A DNA stretch of 64,000 nucleotides from Dysidea avara (taxonomy: Eukaryota > Porifera > Demospongiae > Dictyoceratida > Dysideidae): positions 24,316,672 through 24,380,671 of the forward strand of contig NC_089277.1 of the NCBI RefSeq assembly GCF_963678975.1, in the 5' to 3' direction. How positions within the stretch are numbered: the stretch's first letter is position 1; the number at the start of each line of letters is the position of its first letter. The translations under genes and the position numbers were made by a program. Shown here one piece after another: positions 1 through 11,921 of the stretch. A model generated the notes under the pieces. It did no database searches, was not told the origin of the DNA, and was given only the letters and a program-made list of their open reading frames with translations.

Positions 1-487
1 TGATTATTTTGTTCTTAATGTACAGCTCCTTGACAGCTACTAAAATGGTGCATCAAAGAGATGAGCTATTTGTGGTGCAAATTTGTTGACTTTTAGCATA
101 GTAATATTGAAAACTACATGGACAAAATGCTCATCTTGCTGTAAATAACATGTGCTACATCGTTTCTTGCAAAGAGAACATAACATTGTGGTGGTTATAT
201 TGCAAAATAATCTTATAATAGGCATAAAACTTCACACAAACATATTGATTTTGTAGCAGAAAACTAACTGCACTGTCATATTCCTTGACCCAGAAACCCT
301 AATTGTTTGATCAATCACTCATATGGTAGCAAATTGATTGTGCCAACTCTCCAATGGAAGATTCATGGAGAAAATTTTATGCAACATTTACGGAATTCCG
401 GAATCACCAACTTTAGTCGAGTGCATGCATAAAGTTGTTTTCTAATATAAATTAATGTACCACTCTGTGTGGGCAGTTCAAAGGCAC
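1..487. other. AT-rich stretch without a recognisable gene
   Basis: I see no exon, repeat terminus or RNA gene that I can support. A short reverse-strand open frame at 40-225 is cysteine-rich but has no splice context or family resemblance. Confidence 0.4.
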
Positions 488-640
488 CGCCAGTGCCATA
501 ATTTGTATATTGCACTGCTGCAGACCGCAGCGAGTGCATTATAACTTATAACGCACTGGTTGTGGTTTTGTAGACCACAACGAGTGCATTATAAGTTATA
601 ATGCACCGACCGCAGTGCAATATACAGATATTGCACTGGC
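488..640. repeat. Cluster of short palindromes (GTGCATTATAA type)
   Basis: Two copies of a 23-nt palindrome beginning GTGCATTATAACTTATAA lie at 534-556 and 584-606. They are flanked by inverted GCAGTGCAATAT-type words near 510 and 612. The arrangement is a nested set of hairpins, probably a decayed foldback or MITE. No target duplication was identified. Confidence 0.5.
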
Positions 641-1382
641 TGCGATTTTGTGCAGCATAGCAGAAGTGCCGGTAGCGAAGACCACTACGACACCTCACCT
701 AATAGGTGGAAGGACACTTCACAGATCACTCGAATTCTTTTATAGCCTGACATGTAAAGGTCGATTGTGGGCCATAACGTCACCAATACGTATAATGTTT
801 ACAAGCAGCCAATGGCGATCGAAAAAGCCAACACGGGTGGTCACAACTCTAGTCTACATATATATAAACGTACTTATACACCTTACTAGTCTGGTGCCAT
901 CTTAGCCCAGATTAAACTGTAGTCCACTTCGACAATGACTCAATAAAACAAATTATATTCTAAATAATACTAACCTTTACGTTCGATTGTGGTAACCAGT
1001 TTTGTCATGCCACCAGATTCGTGTTTAGCCAGTGTGAATAGTAAGAATTAGACTAGTATCGTTTAGTAGTTGGGTTTTGTTTACTTAAAACGTCTATTTA
1101 ACTACTTTTTTCGCTCGAGGGAATCACTATGGCGATTAGTCTGGTGCTTAGTCTATATGGCGATTGAGTGATCACGCTGGCATGTTGAGCACTACATAAT
1201 GAGAGTCGAATAGCGAATACAGGTTAGTGATATAACCCATAGCGTACTAGCTTTCAATATCTCAGGTGGCTGCAGTACTGCAGGGGGGACGTCATCGCAA
1301 CGTCCGGCTTGGTTACCCACAATCGATATTAGAAACCTGGCCTTTATAAGTGTTACAGCTGTCTTGTGAGTGGTACATAACA
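641..1382. other. Unannotated stretch, no supported gene
   Basis: The open frame at 615-905 on the plus strand overlaps the palindrome cluster and shows no domain. The segment is slightly richer in CpG than its surroundings, with repeated GGCGATT/GTCGATTGTGG words, but nothing more definite. Confidence 0.35.
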
Positions 1383-1495
1383 GTTATACAACGTGCACTC
1401 GTGCTCTGCCTGTATAAACGCACTTGCCTTCGGGCCTAATGGCCCTCAGGCTCGTGCGTTTATATCAGGCAGAGCACTCGTGGCCGTTGTATAAC
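1383..1495. repeat. 113-bp hairpin/foldback
   Basis: Arms of about 42 nt (1383-1424 and 1454-1495) are inverted repeats: GTTATACAACGTGCACTCG against CGAGTGCTCTGCC...GTTGTATAAC read in reverse. The loop of about 29 nt has its own small GGGCC(T/A) symmetry. It is probably a MITE-like hairpin. The outer flanks (taaca/tatat) show no convincing duplication. Confidence 0.6.
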
Positions 1496-2845
1496 TATAT
1501 AATGTAGTTAGCTGAGCTGAGCAATGTGCATACTAGCTCCGCAATCCAGTTTGTTTGCTTCTATGCTAATATCATTGAATGGTTGGAATATTGGGTGAAT
1601 ATTAGCATTGGACTGCTGTGTGATGAGATATAGGGCTGTATGCTGAAATAATTCAATAGATTTTAATGGAAATTATTGGTCTAGATGGGATTTACTGAAG
1701 GCATTGCTCTAGAATTAAGCTATTTGCAGAATAAATAATTTTCTCACTCATGTAAGCTTGATACATAGTTGAAAGCACTATGTCCATTTTTTTACCTGTA
1801 GACATGTTAAGAATAGTTTTAGTGGTTTATACAAGCAATTTGAGTTGGTCTATTTTATTAAAAAATGTAAAAATCACTAGCTAATTTTCCCTTTGATGAC
1901 ACTCTTCATGTTCCTAATTTTTTTATGACATTGTAATAGTTGTAACTTCAGTGTAGAAATACAGTATTGATCTGAATTTTTGGTAGATGTTGCATGTTAG
2001 CAGTACATTATTATGGGGGTGTGTCATTGGTGCTAATTGAGAGGTGTTAATTTTTTTGTTCGACATTGCTATAATATGTACTGTTACTAACATTTACCTG
2101 GTTGTACCTAGTTGTGATTGAGTTGTACTGTAGATGTACTGTAACATTGCCACTACAAAAATAAAGCTACTTCATGTGCCAGGCTAATTTTATTGGACAC
2201 ACTTTCTAAAATTAAAGGGAATTGGTTTTATGGAACAACCAATTCTCAAAATTCTTTATAGTAGTCCTAAGTTACTGGGTTCAGCTTTATCTTCTTTAAT
2301 ATTGGCTAGATCATTGCAGACAGACAGACAGACAGCTGACAGCTGGAAGCTAGCAGTGGTAGCACAGAAGATAGGACTCTGATGAATTGTGAAAATTAGC
2401 TAGTGAGATCAAGCTCAGAATTCGCAACATTTTCACGTTTTAAGTAAAAGTCTAAAGTTTGCCCAAAAACACGAATGTTCCTGGCCAACTGCTTTATTCT
2501 TTGCAACTAAGGTAGCTAAAAATCAAGTTAAATTCTATGTCTAAAGATGCGTTAAATTTGTAGAAAGTAGGTAACTGTTTTGAACATCATGCTAGCACCT
2601 CATCTTTATAACATGCTGTTTGAAGCATTATGTTAAAAGTGATCACTCAGCTAAGGAACTAATTTTTGCACATCAGTAATATATAAGTGAAGGAAAACAC
2701 CTATACAGAGCATTCCTGCAATTGAATAGAACTGCACAGACCTTAATTGTTTTACTACACAGATCTTGTTTTAGTAAAGCATTAGTAAGGGATCATCCAC
2801 AGCGTTGAGAATATTAAAAAGTTGTTTTCATGAAAGCGGAAGTGT
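1496..2845. other. AT-rich intergenic stretch
   Basis: I see no exon-like frame or terminal repeat. There is only a short (CAGA)n-like run near 2318-2334. Confidence 0.35.
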
Positions 2846-3014
2846 TGTTGAGTACTAGACATTATTAGTGTAATTGTATCTAGGTATTATTTAGGGTATT
2901 TTATGTGTATTTAGGTTTTTGTTTTGCGCATGCGTGAAGTTGTCATATAAAGATGGCATATGTATAGTGCCACGAGGTGAGATGTTAAACCGGTGTTCAA
3001 TCTTTGTGGACCCT
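2846..3014 (+). repeat. 5' LTR
   Basis: It begins TGTTGAGTACTAGACATTA and aligns to 5239-5402 through GTGTTCAATC..GACCCT. The right boundary is approximate. Confidence 0.75.
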
Positions 3015-3061
3015 ATTTTTATCCAAGACGTTCAACACTTCTACCTCACCACCACCAAACA

Positions 3062-5226
3062 AGTTCATGTTTTGCAGATGCTCATCTAAGTGCATATGGT
3101 GCAGTAGCATACCTCATTGACAAGCAGAATGATTAAGCTACATTGGTGATGTTGAGATCCATGGTTGCACCAGTAAGGTCTATTACACTTCCTAAATTGG
3201 AACTAATGGCAGTAGTCATTGCCACCCAACTAGCCAAGTTTGTTATCCAATCTCTACACCTGACCACTGTATATATGTGGAGTGATAGCCAGATTGCGCT
3301 TCACTGGATTTATGACATCAAACATGTAACCACAACAAAGCCATCCATTGCTAACCGAGTAGCAGAAATTACACAGTCACTCCCTACTTCTGCTTGGACC
3401 TGCATGCCAACTGATGTGAACCCAGCCGATTTATTGACAAGGGAATCTCCACAAATCAATTGAAGTCCTCCCAACTCTGGCTTCATGGTCCTTCCTGGTT
3501 AACTTATACAGAACAGTGGCCCATGTGGTCACCAGCTGATGTAGTTCACTTACAGAATTTTGATATAGAAGATGCTCAAGAAACCAACAACGGACCCCCA
3601 CCAACCTGTGGTATCCATATTGCTATTGATATCTGCTGTTACAACATACTCACTAAATTACTCACTGTTACTGTTTATGTACATCGTTTGCCCACAACTT
3701 GAAGCATCCCAGTGATAAGGTAATTAATTGGTCCCATCACTGCTAAGGAACTGTCAGATGCCACAATGTTCTGGATTAAATTCTCCCAACAACTGGAATA
3801 CTTTGAAGAGATCACAAGCCTATTGTCAAAGTCACCCAAGCACACTCTTCTTGTACGTCAGCTCAGATTGTTCCTGGATAGCAGAGGATTTCTATGCTGT
3901 GGGGGAGGATTAATAATGTGCCTATTAGTGAGCTGGCAAATTTCCCTTATTTATTGTCTCCCAAACACCAGATAACTAAGCTTCTTGTGTACACCACTCA
4001 TGAAAAACTTCATTATGCAGGAGTGAGCAGTACGATAACAGCAATCTGTCAATTGTACTGGATTCCAGCGATTAGGGTTTATGTGAGGAAACTGCTTAGG
4101 ATATGTGTGACATGTTTAAGATTGATAGGTATACAATACAGGCCTCCTGATCCTTCACCACTCCCAAAGGTTAGAATTGAACAACCTCAACCTCATTTTC
4201 AGTTTGTGGTGTTGACTTTACTAGAGCTATGTATGTTTGGGAAGGAGAGAATGAGAGGCAGGTGTACATTTACTTCTTTACATGTGTCACTACAAGAGTG
4301 GTACACCTCAAAGTGGTACTGGACATTACAGTGAACAGTTTCATTCTGGAATTTTGGAAGTTCACTGGCAGAAGGACAATACCCAGAACAATGATATCTG
4401 ACAATGCCTCGACCTACTCACAAACTGCAAGAGCTCCTTACATTCACCTCCCTCAGGCAAGCTCTAGAACACCATGACGTGGCTTGGCAATTTATTCCTA
4501 AGAGGGCATCGTGGATTTTGGGAATGGTTAGTTGGGCTAACTAAACAAGCGCTTAAGAAGACCTTGGACAGAAGCTTTGTCACCTTACTGATTCTTGAGA
4601 CCATTATTGTGGAAGTTGAGGCAACCCTTAATGATCGACCCTTAACTTATGTATCGTCCGATGTTACTGATGTTGAACCTTTAACCCCAGCGCACTTGTT
4701 GTATGGCAGATGGTTGACATCTTTACCTCATTCATATGATGAAGATCCCAAGGATCCAGACTACAATGTGTCAGATGCACAGATGAGGAAGTGCTTACCA
4801 ACCATACTACTGAGTAGATTGTTGCAGCATTTTCAAACCGGATGGAAGAGGGAATTCTTAACTAGAATTCCACAAGGCATCTAGTACAAACATGCAGTAT
4901 GTCAAGGTTAGAGATGTAGTTTTAATTCATAATGATGTACCTAGGCTACACTGGAGATTTGGTGTTGTAGACAGCCTCATCCATGTTAATGATGGTTTGA
5001 TCTTGCTGTAAATGTCAAGACTAACAATCAAGTGACGTCCCAATCGATCAGCAGATTGTATCCCCTGGAAGTGTCACTCCCACCAGATAACCAATCGGAA
5101 CACAGCAATGCACCTGAGAGAACTGTCAGTATTGAATATGATGCAAGAGATCGTCCACAGTGGGCAGCAGCAAAGAGGGCAAGGACTCATCTGCTGGAAT
5201 GGACAAATAGATTAAGCCACCCCTGA
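3062..5226 (+). pseudogene. BEL/Pao pol remnant: RNase H, integrase, C-terminal domain
   Basis: This is the decayed pol region. From 3062 the frame reads FADAHLSAYGAVAYL, the start of the RNase H domain, then meets a TAA at 3134-3136. The same frame continues at 3143-3463 with KLELMAVV, WSDSQIALHW and PTDVNPADLLTR, which are typical Pao RNase H blocks. At 3894-4200 comes an HHCC-like integrase zinc finger (H..H with C.TCLRL), then an integrase core around 4229-4477 with DITVNSFILEFWKFTGRR and SDNA. At 4474-4884 the conserved NDRPLTYVSSDVTDVEPLTP block appears, followed by a C-terminal piece at 5032-5226 ending just before the 3' LTR. Several frameshifts and stops separate the parts, so it cannot encode an active polyprotein. 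Confidence 0.85.
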
Positions 5227-5238
5227 TTCCCTGAAGGA

Positions 5239-5402
5239 TGTTGAGAATTAGACATTAATAGTGTAATTATATCTAGGTATTATTTAGGCTAATTTGTGTG
5301 TATTTAGGTTTTTGTTTTGCGCATGCGTGCAGTTGTCATAATGAATTAGGATAGGGTTTGTGTACGAGTTGTTAGGCTGTGTTCAATCGTCGCAGACCCT
5401 TT
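5239..5402 (+). repeat. 3' LTR
   Basis: It begins TGTTGAGAATTAGACATTA, 13 bp after the last pol stop codon, and is collinear with the 5' LTR. The end is approximate. Confidence 0.75.
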
Positions 5403-5621
5403 TGAACCCTGCTAATAGTCAAAAAGTGTTTCCTTGTATGGCTTCCTTACATGTGCATGCTTTTAAGTATGGGCAGCTGATCATATAATAGGACACTAAC
5501 AAATAGCTTCATTTTACGTGAAAGTGCACTAAAACATTAGGTCCAATATTATTATTATTTTTATATACATTGTGCTCCAGTTGAAGTAAAGTGTCTCATA
5601 ATTAGACACCCTAACAAACTA

Positions 5622-5781
5622 CAGTGAAACCTCACTTAGCGGTCACCTCTTTAATAAGACCACCTCGTTATTGTGGACACCCCTAGTAGGCCCCAAATAC
5701 TGCTAAACATTACTTGATGGCCTCATTAATAAGGCCAAATTTGTTGGTCCCAGAGGTGGCCCTATTAATGAGGTTTCACTG
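5622..5781. mobile_element. MITE with CAGTGAAACCTCA ends and TA duplication
   Basis: A 160-bp segment has terminal inverted repeats CAGTGAAACCTCA / TGAGGTTTCACTG. It is flanked by TA at 5620-5621 and TA at 5782-5783. A TA duplication is the signature of Tc1/mariner-type transposition. The interior has further inverted symmetry (TTAATAAG / CTTATTAA words) and no coding capacity. Confidence 0.8.
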
Positions 5782-5831
5782 TAACATGCAGAGAAACCTT
5801 AGAAGTTTTCATAAACAAATTTATCTGTACA

Positions 5832-5864
5832 ACCAAGAGTACATATATATTATGTACTCTTGGT
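5832..5864. repeat. 33-bp perfect hairpin
   Basis: ACCAAGAGTACATA and TATGTACTCTTGGT form arms around a tiny AT loop. No function is inferred. Confidence 0.6.
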
Positions 5865-7316
5865 ACAACTAATTTTTTTACTGACCAATATTGATGAGTC
5901 TTTGTTTCAAAATTGAAGTCTCTATACTCATCATTACATTTACCTTATAACTATCACAAGCAGGATTGAAGCTGGGGTGTGTAAAATACATCAACATGGA
6001 AGTAATTATAGTCTGTCCCTCATTTCTTGGTAACAAATTACTCTTGTTCATATGGGTCGGCTGCCCAAGCATACAGTAGAGTTATGAAGCTCTTAAACAC
6101 CGAAACTATTTAACAAAAAAGTGCTTTGTTATGAGCAAGAACAAATGAGTGACATTATTTGAGTTACAAGGCTTTGCATACATTTAGTATGGGTGAATCA
6201 GGACACAAATATGTTTAATTTGAAACATGAAAGCATGCCTTTTCTGCTACAATACCGTTGGGAGTGAACACATGCATGTTTACCTTTTTGACAGGACTGT
6301 TTCTTAGTAGGTAAGTGTCAAAGCGAACGGACCACAGAATGATGTACATTAACTTACTTGTTTTAAGCTAGTGTACAATTTAGGGGGAATTTATGGAGAA
6401 ATCTTCGTGGTTATTGAAATTCCTATGAATGATTCGGTGAAACAAGCACATTTTTTGAATTGTTCAGGAAACATAGCTATAGGATATTGATTTTAATTTT
6501 TAAAGCCTCATATAATTAATTCACTTATTCTTGCTCAGCCATATCAAACATGTAAAGGACCCTTGCAGCTCTACCTATTGTTTGGGAAGTTACCCGAGTT
6601 GGCCCATGTTAAAAAAGTAGGCCTAGTGAACATGAATTGACTGTACATACACTATACCATTGCTAGTCACATTGGTGCATAGTCAGACCGACAGACCAGA
6701 TGCCTCACATGATGCTAACACTCAAATGTTAATAAGTACAGTAAGTAATCTCTGTTAGGCCTGATTACGCAAACCATTTAAGAAGCCTACATTCTGCTTT
6801 AGATTATTGATAGCATTAGGTGTGGCAAGAGACGAAATTAAATATAGCATGAGCGATAGCCAAGTAGTATATGTTTGTAAACTCCCAAGACCATGTCTGA
6901 GTGTTTCTCCCACACCTTGTGGCACTTAAGTTTAACATGCTGATAGAAGCAGTGAGAAGCATTCTATTGATTACTAAAGGTTAACTATCTATTTAGCAAT
7001 AAACTTGGCTTTATACTTGACTGTTCAAAATTTTAAAATGCTGGCTGGTTTCTGGAACTCCCTAGAGCCAAGCGTGAATGTACAGTATGGATGCTGTTGC
7101 AGAGAAGTATTATGGATGAGTTATCGATTTTTTCTGTTTCATATCAACCCTCAAAGCTTGATACTCTCATTCATACATTTTGCCTAACTTTGCATGCCCG
7201 GGCCATTTAGTTCTTGGCATGTGGGCAGAAAACAAACACACACAAAAAGATATGGTGCCTGCATGCATATATACATAAATTCTCAAATTTTACAATACTC
7301 ATAATTTTCTACTAGA
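5865..7316. other. Intergenic stretch, no supported gene
   Basis: AT-rich sequence with only short open frames (5878-6072 minus, 7005-7187 plus) that lack domains or splice signals. Confidence 0.35.
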
Positions 7317-8007
7317 TCAAGACACACGGTAGTGTGTCGTGCGGCCAAGAAAGCCGGCGACCACACCGTGAGTATATTTACAGGAAGAAAGAAAACAACT
7401 TTTTCACGCATGCATAGCTCCATGCCCCCTTCTCCAAAGCACACTATTTTTGCATTATAGCTGTCCCCCATGTAGGGTACGCCACACAGCAAATTTGATT
7501 AAATTCGCAACAGCCATTTGCGAGATATGGGCGTCCAAAATTTCGTTTTAATTTCTTCGTTTTTTCTTCTTATTTCTTCGTTTTTTCTTCTTATGCTACA
7601 GGGGCTTCGTTTTATTTTCGCACACTTTGCAAAAATTGCTATAAAATGCAAACGTGTAACTCGATTGCCTCGATCTTTGGCACAAATGAAGAACGTATAA
7701 CGATGGATTCACGTACCAAGTTTGTTGTAAATCTGAGTAATATTCAAGGAGTTATGGACGTTTATTCACGTAAAAATAGATCAAACTTCTGTCACGGCTA
7801 CAGGGTAAACCAAGTATAGAAATAACTTGAAAATAGGCTGTGATCATCGTAGCAGTGCCTTTTGATAGTTTGAATAGCAATAGAGTTACAGCGACAAAGT
7901 TATAAAGCAAAAACTAAGCAAGTGTAAAATCGTGGGATCGAGATACTCTAACAGAGCAGTCACCACGGGGTAAAAAAGGTGTGCAAAAAATGTCGAAAAA
8001 TGAAACT

Positions 8008-8080
8008 TACCAGAGTTCGAACCAGGGACCTCCATACCTAACACCTGCATCCTTAACCAATGAACCACTGCTACCTTGAC
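8008..8080 (-). ncRNA. tRNA-like sequence, probable SINE head
   Basis: On the minus strand there is a perfect A box (TGGTTCATTGG) and a perfect B box (GGTTCGAACTC) at tRNA-like spacing. The T stem is nearly complete, with four of five pairs formed around TTCGAAC. No good anticodon stem can be drawn, so a functional tRNA is unlikely. A tRNA-derived SINE or tRNA pseudogene is the better reading. It lies inside composite C1. Confidence 0.6.
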
Positions 8081-8426
8081 TGATCACCTCACTTAATTTA
8101 TGCTTTATAAATGAAATTTCTAGTTGAAATCTGCTTATAATCAAACGTTTGTAATTTCATAGATCTACCAATAGAAGTACTAGATTGTTCTAGAACATTC
8201 TGTGTATGTTCTATTAGAAGTCCTCAAAAAAATGTGCACTCTATTAGAGTATTACAATAATATTATCAAATATTGAATTAAATCATGCAATGAAATACAT
8301 TTATAAGTCTGTCTTCAATAATCATCATTGTATCTACATAGAAAAGAAGAAATGTGAGTAAAAACAAACCTCAAAGTCAGCTATAGGCTGGTTTTGGGGC
8401 CTTATAAAGTACAAAAAGGAGTAAAA

Positions 8427-8689
8427 TCCACACAAAAACAGCCAAGCTGGTGCGGCCTTAAAAAGCCTGGGTGAAACAAGTTGTGAAATCAAAGGTGGCG
8501 GCCAAGAAATGGCTGCAATGATGTTAATGCTAAAAAATTTTAATAATGGCTGTGTACATTGTTAAAATTTATTAGCATTAACATCATTGCAGCCATTTCT
8601 TGGCTGCCACCTTTGATTTCACAACTTGTTTCACCCAGGCTTTTTAAGGCCGCACCATTTTTTCACAGCTTGGCTGTTTTTGTGTGGAT
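8427..8689. repeat. Palindromic tail of C1
   Basis: Arms beginning ATCCACACAAAAACAGCC and ending GGCTGTTTTTGTGTGGAT fold back over roughly 125 nt each. They include GGTGGCGGCCAAGAAATGGC and its complement. The structure matches the tails of C2, C3 and C4. Confidence 0.8.
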
Positions 8690-9082
8690 AAACATTAGTA
8701 GCTACATCATTTTGACAACAAGTGGAAACTAAATTTGACTTATAACATAGTTGAAGGGTAAGGTCATGACACCCACTGGAGGCATGGTTAATTAAATATC
8801 AATATTGTTTGAAAATTTTCTGTGGTGCCATAAAATATTAATCTCAAGGTGTTATCCTTTCTTGCACAGGTTACCTTTCATACCATGCAACTTTTCACAG
8901 AAGATTTTTTACATACAGAAGAGTAACCTTGATTTACAACAGTTTCAGTCACATCCACACCAATATTATAAAAGAAAATACAAGCAGCATACGAAAGTTA
9001 TTACGTAACTTACAGTAAGGAACACAAGAATATCAGACAAATTTCACAGAAGACATTTGTCTAGCACAAAATATGTTACCAG

Positions 9083-9674
9083 GCCTGCAAAAACAGGGCA
9101 TGTGGGCACATAAAAATTGTCTACTTTTTCAAACTTTGATCTGTTCTAACTTTGCATTCCATGAAACATTTTTATATTAACCAAGTTACTGTATAAATTT
9201 TGTGTATAATTATCTAAATTAGTACATAAATACTCTATTTTAGAGGTTTGTACAGTGTTTAATATTAATAAATAAATAAATGACTCTGTATCCATGAAAT
9301 TTTGAGCACTTATTAAACATTAATTAGCTGGCTTTACAATACAAGTTACAGAATGGAAATATTCTATTGCAGTATTGAGATGTGATATGTTATGTGACGG
9401 GGTGTAGTTTGTGCCCACATGCCCTATTTTCACATGCCCAGTCACTTATATAGTTGCATAGAAGTAAGTCCAGAAAGTTTGAAAAGTCTTTTTTCTCTTC
9501 CATATTTTGTTTTGCATTGATCACATTTCCATTTTATTAAGTGATACTACACCCCATATGATATGTCATGACATGACGAGTCTTTGATGTTTATCCAAGC
9601 ACTGTAGTGTAAAGAGATATAACCCGTCATGTGATGGGATGTAATTTGTGCCCACATGCCCTATTTTTGCAGGC
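9083..9674. mobile_element. Small TIR element just upstream of the glycine-zipper gene
   Basis: GCCTGCAAAAACAGGGCATG at 9083 is inverted at 9647-9674 (GTGCCCACATGCCCTATTTT then TGCAGGC). A third copy of GTGCCCACATGCCCTATTTT, in the same orientation as the right end, lies at 9407-9430. No coding sequence is present. The 28-bp terminal repeats suggest a nonautonomous DNA transposon or a nested pair. Target duplication was not resolved. Confidence 0.55.
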
Positions 9675-9816
9675 GTAGTTTCTTTTTTGTCATTATATCC
9701 AGCTGGACAATAGTAATAGCTTTTTCTGTAGGATTCCTATAATCCCTAGTCTAGTGGTGTGCTTGTGTGCAGTGAATGTATGTGTCTCTAAGTGTGTGTG
9801 TGTATACACAGATATC

Positions 9817-10626
9817 ATGGCTAGACGTCCAGTAAATGAAGATGATTTAATAGAAATGCTTACAGAAGTAAAATTTTGGAGCAAACTGGCAGAATTTGTC
9901 TGGAAGCTTATTCCAGAATGTGAAGATGATATTACAACAGAAATCAAGAGAGCCTTAGTGAAACATCTTTTCATACAGCTTCTAAAATCTGGAACACTGA
10001 ATCACATTCTAATTGCTATTGAAGTTGGGTGCATTCCTGCACTCCTTTCTCTACTACAATCTTTAGGGGTTATACAAGCAATTGCATCATGTGTTATAGA
10101 AATATCAAAAAAGGGAGCAGTAGCAATAATACAAGATGGTGCAGTGCTATGTTCAAAGGAAATAGCAAAGCAAGGAACTAAACAAGTATTAAAGCAAGGT
10201 TCAAAGGAAGTAATCAAGCAGGGAGCAAAAAAAGCATCTGTTACAGTTGCTAAAAGTGCAGCTAAGTCAACCCTTAAAGGAGCAGCAAAATCTACTATTG
10301 CAATTGGATTAGCTGTTGAAGTCGGATTGTACTCAGTTGGAATGGCCAATGCCATTTATAAACATGCCAATGGCAAAATTGATACTAAACAGTTAAAGAA
10401 ATATGCTGTTGAACAAACCTCAACTTCAGTTGGAAGTGCATCAGGTAGTATTGGTGGGTCCTTAGCAGGAGGCGCAGCTGGAGCTGCTATTGGGTCAGTT
10501 GTTCCTATTATTGGAACTGCTATTGGTGCTGCTGTTGGAGGACTTGTAGGAGGTATTGGTGGAGGTTTACTGGGCACCCTTTCTGGTAAGGGTATTGGAA
10601 AGCTACTTGCAAAAGAAATAAAATAA
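9817..10626 (+). CDS. Glycine-zipper membrane protein, 269 aa, single exon
   Basis: I place the start at the ATG at 9817 (MARRPVNEDDLIEML). An upstream in-frame ATG at 9754 only adds a cysteine/valine run from a GTGTGT-rich stretch. Residues 1-60 are acidic and helical. Residues 65-100 form a hydrophobic helix (HILIAIEVGCIPALLSLLQS). Residues 110-160 are Lys/Gln repeats (SKEIAKQGTKQVLKQGSKEV) like a tandem amphipathic helix. Residues 162-185 contain another apolar helix, and residues 208-262 are a long GxxxG glycine zipper (GGAAGAAIGSVVPIIGTAIG). Glycine zippers mediate close helix packing in membranes and occur in pore-forming and effector-like proteins. A membrane-inserting role is inference only. 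The frame is intact and I do not recognise a named family. Codon use is natural, and no intron is needed. Confidence 0.75.
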   Translation: MARRPVNEDDLIEMLTEVKFWSKLAEFVWKLIPECEDDITTEIKRALVKHLFIQLLKSGTLNHILIAIEVGCIPALLSLLQSLGVIQAIASCVIEISKKGAVAIIQDGAVLCSKEIAKQGTKQVLKQGSKEVIKQGAKKASVTVAKSAAKSTLKGAAKSTIAIGLAVEVGLYSVGMANAIYKHANGKIDTKQLKKYAVEQTSTSVGSASGSIGGSLAGGAAGAAIGSVVPIIGTAIGAAVGGLVGGIGGGLLGTLSGKGIGKLLAKEIK

Positions 10627-11921
10627 CACTTTATAGTTGCGAGTCATGTATATATAGATGTGCTGTGCGCAAGTAGGCTGAGTTTTTATTATTATTATTA
10701 TTTGTACCGTTTTTGAGGTGGGCTAGCTTAGAATGGTCACAAGGTTTTTAAGATAACAGTAAACTCTGATGTAATTTTAGGTTATTATGTATGTTTTGCA
10801 TTTTGTAAGGGATAATCAGCAGTGAAGATACTGTGTATAATGTACATACATGATTGCAATGGTTCATGTTATACACTCAGGGCCAGAGGACACAGTCTGG
10901 TTGGTCAGGCCTGAGCCAGACACATAATAATCTGGAGTGGGACAAATTAGCTGACTAGCTCAAACTATATTAGTTCTATGCAATCACATGCTATGTGCGG
11001 ACAATCATCGTATAAACACCTACATTTATAAATATTGTTGAAAATGCATGGCATGAGAGTATAGTTTCTGAGCCTACCTAAACCACAAAACTACATGTAC
11101 AGTCATTCCCTTACAGCACAGTATAGCATTTGCAACATTTTGTACAGTAGCTGTGAGCCTACATATTACTTGCACTGACTGTTACATTTAGGGAATTATC
11201 ACATGTACAGCAAGTTCCTTTTTGATTATAAACCAGTAACAATTAGATTTTCATAAAATCATCATAGAAGATATCATACATACGTAGAATTTTCCAGCTA
11301 GGTGGATTTGGGGTGATGCGTTCTCTGGAAAGTTTTGGAATATAGCTATCACAAGATGGGTGAGTTCAGTTGTAAGCAATTTTAGAAAACTACACCTTTA
11401 AATGCTATTGGATTATAAGGAAATACATAATTATAGTGGATTGTCAAAGACATATATGCACAGGGTTAGATCTTAAGGTCACTGTAGAAATTTAAAATGC
11501 ACACAAAAATAACTTCAACTTTGTAGTATATCCGTTCTGTTGCTAATTCAATCTGACTTTTTCAACTATATGGCCCCATCACCATATTATTATTTACAAT
11601 CAGAGTCGAAAGTCACTTACATATACAACTAGTATTTGGCCACAACTAACCCCTTATAATGTGACAGCGTAAATGCTGCGGTATCATTTGAGCTTATAAA
11701 GTTGAGTTTCAAGCGGTTTGGGAGTGCAAACCCTTAAATTTTATTAGCTTCAATTGATGCTAGATTCAGATAAATGCAGCATGAAACTTTGGTACTGATA
11801 AAGCAAAAACAAACAGTTCTCAGATACTACAGCCTTGTTAACTGTATACATGCTAAGAAATTAACAGTTTTACTTAAGCATGTTAACCCAAGCATCAATG
11901 TAGCAATAACTGAAAATACCC
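10627..11921. other. Intergenic stretch after the glycine-zipper gene
   Basis: AT-rich with a short (ATT)n run near 10690-10702. I see no gene. The downstream poly(A) signal of the gene is not obvious. Confidence 0.35.

Larger units (their letters stand above)
2846..5402 (+). mobile_element. Internally deleted BEL/Pao-type LTR retrotransposon
   Basis: Two direct repeats of about 165 bp bracket a reading region that translates into RNase H, integrase zinc-binding, integrase core and C-terminal segments characteristic of the Pao family. Both repeats begin with TGTTGAG and share GTTTTTGTTTTGCGCATGCG. RNase H sequence starts only about 50 nt after the 5' repeat, so gag, protease and the reverse transcriptase core are missing. 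The copy therefore reads as an internal-deletion derivative. The LTR pair has diverged by substitutions and small indels, so the insertion is old. Confidence 0.85.
7317..8689 (+). mobile_element. Composite element copy C1 (head, body, palindromic tail; no satellite)
   Basis: The head begins after A7316 with TCAAGACACACGGTAG, a short hairpin (CACACGGTAGTGTG), then GTGCGGCCAAGAA and an inverted CACACCGTGAGTATAT. The body shares words with the other copies, for example CACGGCTACAGGGTAAACC. The recurring ACTCTAACAGAGCAGTCA box lies at 7936-7963. A palindrome at 8427-8689 closes the unit, preceded by a TATAGGCTGGTTTTGGGG segment matching the GGCC hairpin of C2-C4. This is the most diverged and shortest copy. 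The minisatellite found in C2-C5 is absent, and a tRNA-like SINE sits in its place. Confidence 0.65.

Noticed and set aside
2846..5402. Endogenous virus with envelope
   Set aside because: No envelope-like ORF between integrase end and the 3' LTR. The parts fit a BEL/Pao retrotransposon.
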